DNA of 64,000 nucleotides from Thermohalobaculum sp039180675 (GCA_039180675.1 JBCDDC010000009.1:1-64000); one strand, 5' to 3'. Counted from the stretch's first letter, positions 49,649-58,774 are shown. A program made the numbers and translations. Notes: generated by a model from the letters alone, not told the origin.

Positions 49649-51628
49649 TCAGTTGTCTAAGAAACTGCGGAGCTTGCGGCTGCGGCTAGGGTGTTTGAGC
49701 TTGCGAAGCGCCTTCGCCTCGATCTGACGGATCCGCTCGCGGGTGACCGAGAACTGCTGGCCAACCTCTTCGAGCGTGTGGTCGGTGTTCATACCGATCC
49801 CGAAGCGCATGCGGAGCACGCGTTCCTCGCGGGGTGTCAGGCTGGCCAGAACCCGGGTCGTCGTATCCTTGAGATTCGATTGGATCGCCGAGTCCAGAGG
49901 CAGCACCGCGTTCTTGTCTTCGATGAAATCACCAAGCTGGCTGTCTTCTTCGTCCCCGATGGGAGTCTCGAGGCTGATCGGCTCCTTGGCGATCTTCATC
50001 ACCTTGCGGACTTTCTCCAGCGGCATCTGAAGCTTAGCAGCTAATTCCTCAGGTGTCGGTTCACGTCCGATCTCATGCAACATCTGGCGTCCTGTCCGGA
50101 CCAGCTTGTTGATCGTCTCGATCATGTGGACCGGGATGCGGATCGTGCGCGCCTGATCGGCGATCGACCGGGTGATAGCCTGGCGGATCCACCAGGTCGC
50201 ATAAGTCGAGAACTTGTAACCGCGGCGATACTCGAACTTATCGACGGCTTTCATAAGCCCGATATTGCCTTCCTGAATGAGATCAAGGAATTGCAGGCCG
50301 CGGTTCGTGTACTTTTTCGCAATCGAGATGACGAGGCGGAGGTTCGCCTCGACCATTTCCTTCTTGGCGATCCGGGCTTCCTTCTCACCCTTTTGCACGG
50401 TCTGGACGATGCGGCGGAACTCGGGGATGTCGACACCCACATGCTGCCCGATCTCACCGACCTCCGCGCGCAGGCTTTCCAGCCGGCCACGCTCGGTATC
50501 GATCATCTTCGACCAGCCCTTGCCGGAGAGTGTCGCAACCCGATCGATCCAGTTGGGGTCGAGCTCGGAGCCCCGATACTCGGTGATGAATTCCTTGCGG
50601 TTGATCCGGTGGTGGTCCGCCATCTTCACGATCTGGCCTTCCACGGTCATTAGGCGGCGATTGATCCCATAAAGCTGGTCGATCAGGGCCTCGATCCGGT
50701 TGTTGTGCAGGTGCAACTCGTTGACCTGCTGGACGACCTGATTGCGCAGACGCTGGTAACTCCGCTCCTGACCGGCCGAGAACTTGCTGGTCTCATTCAG
50801 CGCCGCTTCCAGGCGGTCGGTCTGCATCGCGCGGAGTTTCTCGTAGTTCTCCGCGATCTGATCGAGCATTTCGAGAACCCGGGGCTTGAGCTCGGCCTCC
50901 ATCGCGGCAAGTGAGAGGTTGGCTTGCGCCTCCTCGTCATCTGCATCCGCCGAAGCAGAATTCTCGTCGCCGTCCTCGGTGTTTTCGCTCTCGCTTTCGC
51001 TGGTCTCGCCGCCGTCTTCCTCGCTCTCATCCGAATCGTCAGTGACGGAGGTCATGTCATCGTTGTCGGTCGATTTGCCAAACGTGGTCTCGAGATCAAT
51101 CACGTCGCGGAGCAGGATCTCCTCTTCCAACAGTTCGCGGCGCCAGATCGTGATTGCCTGAAAGGTCAGGGGGCTTTCGCAGAGCCCGCCGATCATCGTG
51201 GCCCGGCCCGCTTCGATCCGCTTGGCGATCGCGATCTCGCCCTCGCGGCTCAGAAGCTCGACTGTGCCCATCTCGCGGAGATACATGCGCACCGGATCGT
51301 CGGTGCGGTCGACCTCGGTGGTGCTGGTGGTTTTGGTTGCGACTTCCTTGCCGGTCGTCTCCTTCGCGGCGTTGTCGTCGCCTTCGGACTCTTCGTCCTC
51401 CTCGACCACGTTGACGCCCATCTCGGAGAGAAGGCTCATAACGTCTTCGATCTGTTCTGATGAGAATTGGTCGGACGGCAGAACCCGGTTTAACTCGTCA
51501 TAGGTGATGAACCCCTTGGCCTTCGCCTTGGCGATCATCTTCTTGACGGTGGCCTGGCTCATGTCGAGCATCGGCCCGGGATTTTCGACGGTTTCCGCTT
51601 CTGCCTGCTCTTCGTCTTTTGGCGCCAT
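49649..51628 (-). CDS. rpoD: RNA polymerase primary sigma factor RpoD (sigma-70)
   Basis: The housekeeping sigma factor (659 residues from ATG 51628; an upstream Met is less likely). Region 1.1 starts at about residue 25. DDPVRMYLREMGTVELLSREGEIAIAKRIE is region 1.2. An acidic insert (SDESEEDGGETSESESENTEDG) lies in the non-conserved region. Region 2 has YTNRGLQFLDLIQEGNIGLMKAVDKFEYRRGYKFSTYATWWIRQAITR (about residues 420-468), and region 4.2 ends TLEEVGQQFSVTRERIRQIEAKALRKLKHPSRSRKL. It lies downstream of dnaG. Confidence 0.98.
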   Translation of the reverse strand: MAPKDEEQAEAETVENPGPMLDMSQATVKKMIAKAKAKGFITYDELNRVLPSDQFSSEQIEDVMSLLSEMGVNVVEEDEESEGDDNAAKETTGKEVATKTTSTTEVDRTDDPVRMYLREMGTVELLSREGEIAIAKRIEAGRATMIGGLCESPLTFQAITIWRRELLEEEILLRDVIDLETTFGKSTDNDDMTSVTDDSDESEEDGGETSESESENTEDGDENSASADADDEEAQANLSLAAMEAELKPRVLEMLDQIAENYEKLRAMQTDRLEAALNETSKFSAGQERSYQRLRNQVVQQVNELHLHNNRIEALIDQLYGINRRLMTVEGQIVKMADHHRINRKEFITEYRGSELDPNWIDRVATLSGKGWSKMIDTERGRLESLRAEVGEIGQHVGVDIPEFRRIVQTVQKGEKEARIAKKEMVEANLRLVISIAKKYTNRGLQFLDLIQEGNIGLMKAVDKFEYRRGYKFSTYATWWIRQAITRSIADQARTIRIPVHMIETINKLVRTGRQMLHEIGREPTPEELAAKLQMPLEKVRKVMKIAKEPISLETPIGDEEDSQLGDFIEDKNAVLPLDSAIQSNLKDTTTRVLASLTPREERVLRMRFGIGMNTDHTLEEVGQQFSVTRERIRQIEAKALRKLKHPSRSRKLRSFLDN

Positions 51629-51782
51629 GCTAATCCTCAAAACTTTGCACCGCCTTTCAGGCATGTGCTGGCCTTGCTCATCGGCTCGGTATCAGGATGG
51701 CTCTTGCCTCAAGTCGACCCGGACAGGTCGAGATACCAACAGCGATTCGCTCGATTCTTCCTAGTTTAACATAGGACGCGAA

Positions 51783-53744
51783 TCATTGATTCGAAGATGG
51801 TGGAGGCTTCTTTTTTCGCCGATAGCTTTCATTATCCAACATTTGTTGCAAAGGACTGACTTCCGGCGTGTTTTTGACCGTCGACTCATCTTCCAGGGCC
51901 TTGCGGTCCACGGCCTGTCGCTTCTGATCGGCCTGTTTCAGGCGCCAGGTGATGTCCTCGCCGCCATCGTCGCGAAAATCATGCAGCGCTTCTTCGCGCT
52001 CGTGATCAAAATCCATGATCGCACAATGGCGTTCGATGGCCTCTGCAAGCACGGAACGGACCACTCCACCATCCGCCTGAGGTTTGGCATAAGGGTGCGA
52101 TCGTGCCTGGGGTATTCGCGAGAGGAGGGTGACCGGATCCTCGCCCAGCCTGTCGGTCAGTATGGCGACCGGGTCTACCCCGTCGATCAATGCCGAGAGA
52201 AGCCCATCGCGGATCGCCTCGTGCCCCAGCGCCTTAATAGGCAGTGCTTCGAGCTCATTCTCCAACTCGCCAATATGTTGGTGGTTTATGAGTGCGATGA
52301 GGAGGATCGCAGCCTCTCTGATCTCCGCCGGGCCGGAGCTTGAGCCGGATTTTGCCAATACTGAATTGCGGGCGCCCGGGCTCGGCCCCTCAGAGCCGCG
52401 CTTTTGACCATAGGTGCCGCCGGGCCGATCGTACGGCCCGCTCGCAGTCCGGGGTTTCGGTCTGAAAAGCTCCCTCCGCCGATCCTTGATCTCGGCCCCG
52501 TAATGGGCACGCACACCTGCATCCTTGATCAGGCCAAGCGCACGGCGAAGGCGGGCATCGAAGGCGGCGCGGCGCTCTGGCGTGTCGATCGCCTCCACCT
52601 CGACCTCGCGCTGCCAAAGCATTTCGATCAGGGGAACCGCTTGCGACAGAGCGTCCCGCATCCCCTCTGGTCCGCCTGTTTTGATGAGGTCATCTGGGTC
52701 CTTGCCCTCCGGCAACACACAAAAGCGGAGCGATCTTCCGGGCTGAAGCAGGGGCAGGGCTATGTCGATCACTCGGTTCGCCGCACGCAGCCCCGCTGTG
52801 TCGCCGTCGAGCGCGATGATCGGTTCCGCCGCCATCCGCCACATCAGCCCGAGTTGATCCTCGGTTACTGCAGTGCCGAGAGGTGCGACAGCATGCTCAA
52901 ACCCCGCTTGCGAGAGCGCGATGACGTCCATGTAGCCTTCGGTCACGATCAGGCTGCCAGTTTGCCGGGCTGCGTCACCCGCCGGCGCATGATTGAAGAG
53001 CACCCGGCTCTTGTGAAAAATCTCGGTCTCAGGCGAGTTGAGATACTTGGCTTGCTGATCGGCGCTCAGGGCTCGCCCGCCAAATGCGATGCAACGCCCG
53101 CGCGCGTCGCGGATGGGAAACATCAGCCGGCCGCGAAACCGGTCATAGGGCGCCCCGCCATCGTCCGGCCGGATCACGAGCCCTGCGTCGATGGCCTCCT
53201 CGAGCAACCCCTTCTCCTTGAAAAGCTCGGTCAGGTGGGTTCGGCTGTTCGGGGCGAAGCCGATTTCAAACCGCTTGAGTGTCTCGGGCGCGAGATTGCG
53301 GGTGCGCGTGTACTCCCGTGCCGCATCCCCTTGGCCTGAGCGGAAGGCGAGACCGAACAGGTTGACCGCCTGCTCCATGACATCGATCAGGCGTGTCTGG
53401 CGATCGCGCTTTTCGGCGGCTTTAGGATCGCGGGTCCGGGCTGGCATCTCCACGCCTGCTTCGCGCGCGAGCGCCTCCACCGCTTCGATGAAGGGTAGAT
53501 TTTCGATCTCCATCAGGAAGGTGATCATGTCGCCCTTCGCATGGCAGCCGAAGCAATAGTAGAAACCCTTGCGGTCATCGACATGGAACGACGGCGTCTT
53601 TTCCTGATGGAACGGGCAGGGCGCCCAGAAATCACCCTTGCCGGGTTGGGATTTGCGCTGATCCCAGATCACCTTGCGCCCGACGACGTCCGACAGGGTC
53701 AGGCGCGCGCGCAGATCATCCAGGAATCCAGGAGACAGAGACAT
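51783..53744 (-). CDS. dnaG: DNA primase DnaG
   Basis: DNA primase of 653 residues. The N-terminal zinc finger CPFHQEKTPSFHV...FYYCFGCHAKGD is at about residues 42-71, followed by the RNA-polymerase domain. The TOPRIM core is at GSLIVTEGYMDVIALSQAGFEHAVAPLGTAVTEDQ (about residues 263-297) with IALDGDTAGLRAA. A low-complexity linker (about 425-470) precedes a helicase-binding C-terminus. dnaG and rpoD are in tandem, 154 bases apart, as in the macromolecular-synthesis operon. Confidence 0.98.
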   Translation of the reverse strand: MSLSPGFLDDLRARLTLSDVVGRKVIWDQRKSQPGKGDFWAPCPFHQEKTPSFHVDDRKGFYYCFGCHAKGDMITFLMEIENLPFIEAVEALAREAGVEMPARTRDPKAAEKRDRQTRLIDVMEQAVNLFGLAFRSGQGDAAREYTRTRNLAPETLKRFEIGFAPNSRTHLTELFKEKGLLEEAIDAGLVIRPDDGGAPYDRFRGRLMFPIRDARGRCIAFGGRALSADQQAKYLNSPETEIFHKSRVLFNHAPAGDAARQTGSLIVTEGYMDVIALSQAGFEHAVAPLGTAVTEDQLGLMWRMAAEPIIALDGDTAGLRAANRVIDIALPLLQPGRSLRFCVLPEGKDPDDLIKTGGPEGMRDALSQAVPLIEMLWQREVEVEAIDTPERRAAFDARLRRALGLIKDAGVRAHYGAEIKDRRRELFRPKPRTASGPYDRPGGTYGQKRGSEGPSPGARNSVLAKSGSSSGPAEIREAAILLIALINHQHIGELENELEALPIKALGHEAIRDGLLSALIDGVDPVAILTDRLGEDPVTLLSRIPQARSHPYAKPQADGGVVRSVLAEAIERHCAIMDFDHEREEALHDFRDDGGEDITWRLKQADQKRQAVDRKALEDESTVKNTPEVSPLQQMLDNESYRRKKKPPPSSNQ

Positions 53745-53936
53745 GCTGCTAAGTGAAGCGAATTAGGGTCGGAGAACAAGTGGCATCAAGGGCCTCTTGG
53801 TGCGATCGATAAACTCCACAATCAACCGGAGATTGATGTTTCGGCGCGTTGTGGTAGCCTGCGGTTGGGTGATCATCGCCATTCGGCCACGTCCCACGGG
53901 CTTTCGGCCGGATTGGCCAGACGGGCGAGGTTTGAG

Positions 53937-54335
53937 ATGAAACGGTCTATTCTTCTTCTTATCGTTTTTCTATTACCGCTTGGTGCTGAAGCACAGTTTT
54001 TCTCCGTGACGCCGCGCGAGGGGTTCACAATTTCTGACCAGAACCAGGATGGCCGCGTCAGTCCGGCGGAGTGGCGCAAGCGCTGGATCGCGTACCTCAA
54101 GAATCTTGATCGTAACGGAGACCGGCGGATTTCCCGCATCGAGTTCGGTCCTGAGGATCCGGAAACCGATGGTCGTTTCTTCCGTCTCGACGGCAATCGC
54201 GATCAGACCGTGCGGTCGCGCGAGATGACCGGCTGGGCAGACTGGCGCTTCAGCGCGCTGGATCTTAATCAGAACGGGATGCTCGAGTGGGAGGAATTTC
54301 GCAATGAGACAGCGCTGCCAGGCTATGAGCGCTGA
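53937..54335 (+). CDS. Secreted four-EF-hand protein (132 aa)
   Basis: A signal peptide (MKRSILLLIVFLLPLGAEAQ) precedes four EF-hand-like loops: DQNQDGRVSPAEW, DRNGDRRISRIEF, DGNRDQTVRSREM and DLNQNGMLEWEEF. The first and last have the best calcium-ligand patterns; the third is degenerate. It would be periplasmic or secreted. ATG 53937 is preferred over an upstream codon because it starts the signal peptide. It diverges from dnaG across 192 bases and converges on the FAH gene. Confidence 0.82.
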   Translation: MKRSILLLIVFLLPLGAEAQFFSVTPREGFTISDQNQDGRVSPAEWRKRWIAYLKNLDRNGDRRISRIEFGPEDPETDGRFFRLDGNRDQTVRSREMTGWADWRFSALDLNQNGMLEWEEFRNETALPGYER

Positions 54336-54341
54336 GGTTGC

Positions 54342-55196
54342 TCAGGCGCTCATCTTCACGACCGGGTTTCTGAGTGAGCCGATCCCCTGAACCGCGACCT
54401 CGACAACGTCACCGTCCTGCAGGAACTTCGGCGGCGTGAAGCCGAGTCCCACGCCTGAGGGGGTGCCCGTAGCGATCAAGTCGCCAGGGCGGAGCGTGAT
54501 GCCGCGGGAGCAGGTCTCTATGATCGTCGGCACATCGTGGATCATCAGATTGGTGTTGGCGTTCTGACGCTCCTCTCCATTCACATGCGTCTTCACCAAG
54601 CAGTTGTTCAGGTCGATCTCGTCTGCCGTCACCGCCCAGGGACCAATGGGGCAGAACGTGTCCTGGCTCTTACCGAGCAGCCACTGGTTGTGCCGCTTCT
54701 GGACATCGCGGGCCGTCACGTCGTTTAGGATCGTGTAACCCCAGACATGGTCCATCGCGTCCTTGGCCGCGATGTTGCGGCCACCGGTTCCGATAATCAC
54801 CGCCAATTCGACCTCATAGTCGATATTCACCGAGACGGAGGGGTCAAACCGGATCTCATCCTCCGGCCCGATGATCGCCTGGGGCCATTTGGAGAAGAGA
54901 ACCGGGAGCTTCGGCGGCTCAACGGTCCCGCGCACTTCGGGCGCCTCGGTCTCCTGCACATGGTCGTAGTAGTTCTTGCCCACGCAGAAGACGCGCTGTG
55001 CATCGCCGCGAAGCGTCGCCGTCAAACGGGCGTCCGAAAGCGCGATGGTCTGCCCGCTGGCTGGCTGCCCGAGGCCGATTGCGGGGCCGATCCCATTCGC
55101 ACCGTCGAGGCCGTCGAAGACGGTCACCGTCCCGGCGCTTTCATCGACGCTGCCGATCAAATTCCGGCCGTCGTGGTGGAAGGCTGCGACTTTCAT
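54342..55196 (-). CDS. Fumarylacetoacetate hydrolase (FAH) family protein
   Basis: A 284-residue enzyme of the FAH superfamily, which hydrolyses C-C bonds or tautomerises dicarbonyl acids. The C-terminal catalytic domain contains VFCVGKNYYDHVQE, the metal-ligand segments NIDYEVELAVIIG and YTILNDVTARDVQ, and the closing LRPGDLIATGTPSGVG. The N-terminal about 65 residues are a variable domain. Acylpyruvate hydrolase, oxaloacetate decarboxylase and ureidoglycolate lyase are all possible, so the substrate is undecided. Confidence 0.9.
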   Translation of the reverse strand: MKVAAFHHDGRNLIGSVDESAGTVTVFDGLDGANGIGPAIGLGQPASGQTIALSDARLTATLRGDAQRVFCVGKNYYDHVQETEAPEVRGTVEPPKLPVLFSKWPQAIIGPEDEIRFDPSVSVNIDYEVELAVIIGTGGRNIAAKDAMDHVWGYTILNDVTARDVQKRHNQWLLGKSQDTFCPIGPWAVTADEIDLNNCLVKTHVNGEERQNANTNLMIHDVPTIIETCSRGITLRPGDLIATGTPSGVGLGFTPPKFLQDGDVVEVAVQGIGSLRNPVVKMSA

Positions 55197-55215
55197 TGGA
55201 TATCTCCTGTAGTCA

Positions 55216-55890
55216 TCAGAGCGTGAGGACCTCGCGGATCACCCGCTCGCATTCAAGCCAACCGGTCACGCGAAAGCTCGCCGCCTCGCATTCCGGGATG
55301 AGGCGGTCGACATACTCCGCGCCGGCGAAGTGGATCCGCGTCACTTCCGGCGCATATTTCTCCGCACTTCGGATCTGATTCGGAGAGTCGTCGACGAAAA
55401 TCACCGGCGCCTCGGCTTGGTCGCGCAACCAAGCGAGTGGCAGCCCCTTGCCGCCGCTGTTCTCCACAAGCGGGTACGGGATGCCGAGGTTCTTCAGGTT
55501 CTCGATCCGCTTTTCCCGCCCGTGGCGTGGAACATTGGTGAGCACCATCACCTGGATGTCCGATGAAAGGCGCTCCAGCACCTCGCGCGCATGCGGCAGA
55601 GCTTCCTGACGCAGAACCTCGTCCTCGAAGAACCGGTCGAGCCATCGCAGGCTTTCATCGAAGGGCAGGGGATGCTTCGCCCCATTCGGGAACATCGTTC
55701 CCTCCAGACGGTATTCGGTCAGGCGGAGGTCGATGTTGTTCTGTTTGAGAAATCGCTTCAGATGAGCCGCGAGCAGAACGAGCACTTCGTCCGCATCGAC
55801 GGCCAGCAGAGGCCGCCCCGGGGCAACCTGCACCGCCTCCAACTGCTCCAGCACTTCCGGCAGTATCGTCTTGATGGTCGCCTCGCTCAT
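55216..55890 (-). CDS. HAD-like hydrolase family protein (224 aa)
   Basis: From ATG 55890. HAD motif I is LLAVDADEVLVLL (DxDxV-type, near residue 31), motif II is MVLTNVPRHG, a lysine follows in GGKGLPLAW, and motif IV is VIFVDDSPNQI. The cap region (about 45-105) has ALPHAREVLERLSSD. The aspartate pair suggests phosphohydrolase chemistry, but the substrate is unknown. It lies 19 bases upstream of the FAH gene on the minus strand and 4 bases after the DUF3572-like gene, so the three are probably one operon. Confidence 0.8.
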   Translation of the reverse strand: MSEATIKTILPEVLEQLEAVQVAPGRPLLAVDADEVLVLLAAHLKRFLKQNNIDLRLTEYRLEGTMFPNGAKHPLPFDESLRWLDRFFEDEVLRQEALPHAREVLERLSSDIQVMVLTNVPRHGREKRIENLKNLGIPYPLVENSGGKGLPLAWLRDQAEAPVIFVDDSPNQIRSAEKYAPEVTRIHFAGAEYVDRLIPECEAASFRVTGWLECERVIREVLTL

Positions 55891-55894
55891 CGGG

Positions 55895-56185
55895 TCAGGT
55901 CCAGTTCGGCAGATCGCCGCCGGGCAGGGCGGCACGGGCGCGCATCGGATGGTCAGGCGGGACGGTAAGGGCCTCGCAACACGCCAGCAGCATTTGTTCG
56001 TCCGACAGGAGAAAGTCGAGCACGAATCCGAGGAATTCCGGCTCCCGCACCCTGTCGCGCAATTCGGTCACGTCCGCGCCAGCCATCGCCGCGAAACGGC
56101 CGGTAACATCCGCATCCAGCGCCAACCAGCCGAGGACACGTGCGGCCAGCAGTTCAGCGGTGTCGCGGGGAAGGGGCAGGGTCAT
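55895..56185 (-). CDS. DUF3572-like small protein (96 aa)
   Basis: An acidic, helical protein beginning MTLPLPRDTAELLAARVLGWLALD with RVREPEFLGFVLDFLLSDEQMLLACCEAL and ending PMRARAALPGGDLPNWT. These match the DUF3572 family of alphaproteobacterial small proteins, often found beside the HAD-like gene. Function is not known. It has no signal peptide. Confidence 0.75.
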   Translation of the reverse strand: MTLPLPRDTAELLAARVLGWLALDADVTGRFAAMAGADVTELRDRVREPEFLGFVLDFLLSDEQMLLACCEALTVPPDHPMRARAALPGGDLPNWT

Positions 56186-56278
56186 CTGGAAATCTCGCAA
56201 CGCCTCATATCCGCTCTCTAGCGGCTATCCGGCCGATTTGCGAGATCTTGGATTGCGTCGGGGGAAATCCGCGCCGAA

Positions 56279-56725
56279 CTATCGGGCGCGAGTGAACATA
56301 TCTTCCATGCGCTCGGCTGCCTGCTGACGTTCTTCCCGGGTCATCGATCCGAAAAGCTCGACCAATTGATTATGCACCAGCGCGCGGCGTTCCTCGGCGA
56401 GGACGCGGTGGCCCTTGAGTGTCTCGGAGAGGCGTTCGGACGAGAACTCCTCCGCCGTCATGTTCTCCATCATAGTGCGACGGAGCTCTCGGCGGTTGCG
56501 GCGCAGGTCCATCATGCGCGGACGGTCCTTGGCGATACGCTCCTGAGCTGCGGGCCGCTTCTCCTCCGGCATGATCGACACCAGCCACGAGCCGTCGCGG
56601 AGCGCTGTGCCGCGAACGAACGAGCCGATCAGAACCCCGGCCACCACCACATTTACCGTAAGCGAGAAGAGCAAAAGAACTTTAACCCATCGGGGGCAGG
56701 TTCGGGGTGAAGACGTCGCGTTCAT
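56279..56725 (-). CDS. Periplasmic Metal_resist/CnrX-like sensor protein (148 aa)
   Basis: An N-terminal membrane anchor (WVKVLLLFSLTVNVVVAGVLIG) is followed by a four-helix periplasmic part rich in Arg/Glu/Met with RPRMMDLRRNRRELRRTMMEN and FGSMTREERQQAAERMEDMF. This resembles the Metal_resist family (CnrX/ZraP-like), which senses metals or envelope stress. Its ATG overlaps the anti-sigma gene stop codon, and it ends the operon. There is little His/Cys, so which metal, if any, it binds is unclear. Confidence 0.75.
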   Translation of the reverse strand: MNATSSPRTCPRWVKVLLLFSLTVNVVVAGVLIGSFVRGTALRDGSWLVSIMPEEKRPAAQERIAKDRPRMMDLRRNRRELRRTMMENMTAEEFSSERLSETLKGHRVLAEERRALVHNQLVELFGSMTREERQQAAERMEDMFTRAR

Positions 56726-57093
56726 CAGATGGGCTCCTCGACGCCGATGAAGGCCTCATCAAAATCTGCGAGTGCGAGATCATTGGCAAAGTTACCAAGC
56801 GCGATCGTGTCGCTTCCGTATCCATAACCGATGCCGACCCCGATCATCAGGCCCAGCACCATCACAGCGACAGCGCCGCCGGACCAGACCGAGAAAATCT
56901 CCAGCCGGAAAGGTAGACGTGTGGTTGCGGGTGCTGTCGGTTGGGTCGCCGGAACCTGCTCCGCGGAGACATCGGCCGCGTCGGCCAGGATACGCAGGAT
57001 CAGATCGTTAGACGGTTTCGGCGCGCGGCCATCCACCTGCCGCGCGATCTCCTCTAACCGTTTGTCCAGCTCATAATTGACCTGGTCAGACAT
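56725..57093 (-). CDS. Predicted membrane-bound anti-sigma factor (122 aa)
   Basis: From ATG 57093. A cytoplasmic helical N-terminus (MSDQVNYELDKRLEEIARQVDG, about residues 1-65) precedes one TM helix (IFSVWSGGAVAVMVLGLMIGVGIGYGYG) and a short periplasmic tail of about 30 residues ending FDEAFIGVEEPI. It lacks the HxxxCxxC zinc motif of ZAS anti-sigmas. The start overlaps the ECF sigma gene end, the classic sigma/anti-sigma pairing. The periplasmic tail would be read by the sensor encoded next. Confidence 0.75.
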   Translation of the reverse strand: MSDQVNYELDKRLEEIARQVDGRAPKPSNDLILRILADAADVSAEQVPATQPTAPATTRLPFRLEIFSVWSGGAVAVMVLGLMIGVGIGYGYGSDTIALGNFANDLALADFDEAFIGVEEPI

Positions 57094-57658
57094 CGTCGAA
57101 CCTTTCCTCGTTACGCGATAACCGCTTTGCAAGCTGTCTGCGGGCGCGTGCCAACAGACTTTCTACGGCTTCGACCGTGCAATCCAGCCGTTCTGCAATG
57201 GCCGGATTCGAAAATTCTTCAAAGTGGCGCAAAAGCAAGGCTTCTCGCTGCCGGTCGGGAAGAAGCGCGATTTCGGCGGCAAGCGCCTGATTGCGCTCTT
57301 CGGTTACAAGGGACTGGAACACACTTGGTCGGTCGTCTTCTGGTTCTGCAATCTTGTCTATATCTGCCATAGGCCGACGGCGGCGCAGCCGGTCGATGCA
57401 TAAATTCTGCGTGACGCGATAAATCCAGGTCGTCACTTTTGCTTCTCCCACCCGCCATGTCGCCGCTTGGCGCCACAGTTTCATCATCACTTCCTGAGCG
57501 ACGTCCTCGGCTTCCTCACGGTCACCGAGAACTCGCCACGCCTGCCGCACGATCGCCGGAGCGAGCCGCTCGGTCAGAAGCCGTGCCGCCGACTGGTCGC
57601 CTGCCGCAAAACGGAGCACGAGTTCGGCATTCTCGTCTGGCGAGCCATCTTCCGGCAC
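57086..57658 (-). CDS. ECF-family RNA polymerase sigma factor
   Basis: A 190-residue alternative sigma factor. Region 2 shows LVLRFAAGDQSAARLLTERL, GDREEAEDVAQEVMMKLWRQA and TTWIYRVTQNLCIDRLRRRR; region 4 has LPDRQREALLLRHFEEFSNPAIAERLDCTVEAVESLLARARRQLAKRL (about residues 132-180). The start is GTG 57658 without a clear ribosome site. It overlaps the anti-sigma gene by 8 bases. It is 42 bases after the EF-hand gene, so the four genes form one operon. Confidence 0.93.
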   Translation of the reverse strand: MPEDGSPDENAELVLRFAAGDQSAARLLTERLAPAIVRQAWRVLGDREEAEDVAQEVMMKLWRQAATWRVGEAKVTTWIYRVTQNLCIDRLRRRRPMADIDKIAEPEDDRPSVFQSLVTEERNQALAAEIALLPDRQREALLLRHFEEFSNPAIAERLDCTVEAVESLLARARRQLAKRLSRNEERFDDV

Positions 57659-57700
57659 TGGGTCGCGATCCCTCAGGGCCTCTCCGGGCCCCTTGCGTCA

Positions 57701-58138
57701 TCAGTTGCGGTCTCGACGGCGAAGCCATGCCTCGCGCAGTTCTTCCCTGCTTAGAAGTCCATCGCCATCGGTGTCGAAGCGGGAGAAGAGCCTTGCCTGA
57801 CGCGTCTCGCGCTGCTGCTCGAACTCTGCTCTCCGGATAACACCATCACCGTCTGCATCGGCCTTCGCAAACCTTTTCTGCGCACGCTCTGCTGCGCGGC
57901 TTTGCACATTGGCCTGAATTTCCTGCTCGGTCAGGTTCCCGTCCCCGTCAGTGTCGATCTTGCTGAATCTGGCAGCGCCAAACTCGTTCAGCTCCTCACG
58001 GCTGAGCGCCCCGTCGCCGTTGAGGTCCATTTTCTCAAACATCGCATCCGGGCCGCGAGGTTGCGCCAGAACCGCCGTCGACGGAAGGCTGAGCGCTGCC
58101 GCGGCCAGAAGCAGCGGATAAACTGGTTTCATCTTCAT
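57701..58138 (-). CDS. Periplasmic EF-hand protein, first gene of the ECF sigma operon (145 aa)
   Basis: A signal peptide (MKMKPVYPLLLAAAALSLPSTAVLAQ) precedes four calcium-binding loops: DLNGDGALSREEL, DTDGDGNLTEQEI, DADGDGVIRRAEF and DTDGDGLLSREEL. The DxDGDG pattern is near ideal, more so than in the EF-hand protein at 53937. ATG 58138 has GGGAG upstream; ATG 58132 is possible. It is probably exported and could be a target or modulator of the downstream sigma pathway. Confidence 0.85.
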   Translation of the reverse strand: MKMKPVYPLLLAAAALSLPSTAVLAQPRGPDAMFEKMDLNGDGALSREELNEFGAARFSKIDTDGDGNLTEQEIQANVQSRAAERAQKRFAKADADGDGVIRRAEFEQQRETRQARLFSRFDTDGDGLLSREELREAWLRRRDRN

Positions 58139-58301
58139 CTCCAAACTCCCGTGGTGCCATGCACCTTTTGTGGCTGTTACGCCGGGCCAGGGCCATTCCG
58201 TCGCAAATCTGCATTGTTCAAGCGACATGGTGCCGCAAGACATTTTGAACACCTGATTTCACCCCACATGACAGCTACGACGCGATTGGAGGGATCCTGA
58301 A

Positions 58302-58703
58302 ATGCGCGATGTGAGCGATATGACTACAGAGATCATTGAAGAGCGTCCGCTTCGTCTCGCGTTGGCTCGTGGCTGGCGACGTTGCTGCCCCAGCTGTGGC
58401 GGCGGCCCAATGATGAGCGGTTACCTGACCGTTCGCAAAAGCTGCCCCTCCTGCGGTGAACCGCTGCACCATCACAGAGCGGACGACATGCCCGCATGGG
58501 CGACCATCCTTATCGTGGGCCACTTGATCGCGCCCTTCATGATCATGTTGGAGACAAGCTACAGTCCGCCTTTGTGGATCCACTGGGCGATATGGCCAAC
58601 GCTTACTCTTGCACTGGTCTTCTGGCTTCTGCCCCGGATCAAGGGGATGGTCGTCGCCATGCAGTGGAGCTGGCGTATGCACGGGTTCGGCGGCGACGGC
58701 TGA
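58302..58703 (+). CDS. DUF983 membrane protein with zinc ribbon
   Basis: A 133-residue protein. Two CxxC pairs (RCCPSCGGG and SCPSCGEPL) form a zinc ribbon, with HHHRADDMPAWATI as the DUF983 hallmark, then two hydrophobic segments (ATILIVGHLIAPFMIML; WAIWPTLTLALVFWLLP). DUF983 proteins are small alphaproteobacterial membrane proteins of unknown function. GGAGG lies upstream. Confidence 0.9.
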   Translation: MRDVSDMTTEIIEERPLRLALARGWRRCCPSCGGGPMMSGYLTVRKSCPSCGEPLHHHRADDMPAWATILIVGHLIAPFMIMLETSYSPPLWIHWAIWPTLTLALVFWLLPRIKGMVVAMQWSWRMHGFGGDG

Positions 58704-58774
58704 GCTCCATTTGCAGTAGACAGGTGCTGGAGCCGCATTCATAGTTTCGGGAGTTCGCGCTCAGGACGCTCCCG

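Noticed and set aside
58180..58200. GGAAT...CGTAA as an autoregulated ECF promoter before the EF-hand gene
   Set aside because: Spacing between the two parts is only 13 bases, short of the usual 16-17 for ECF promoters.
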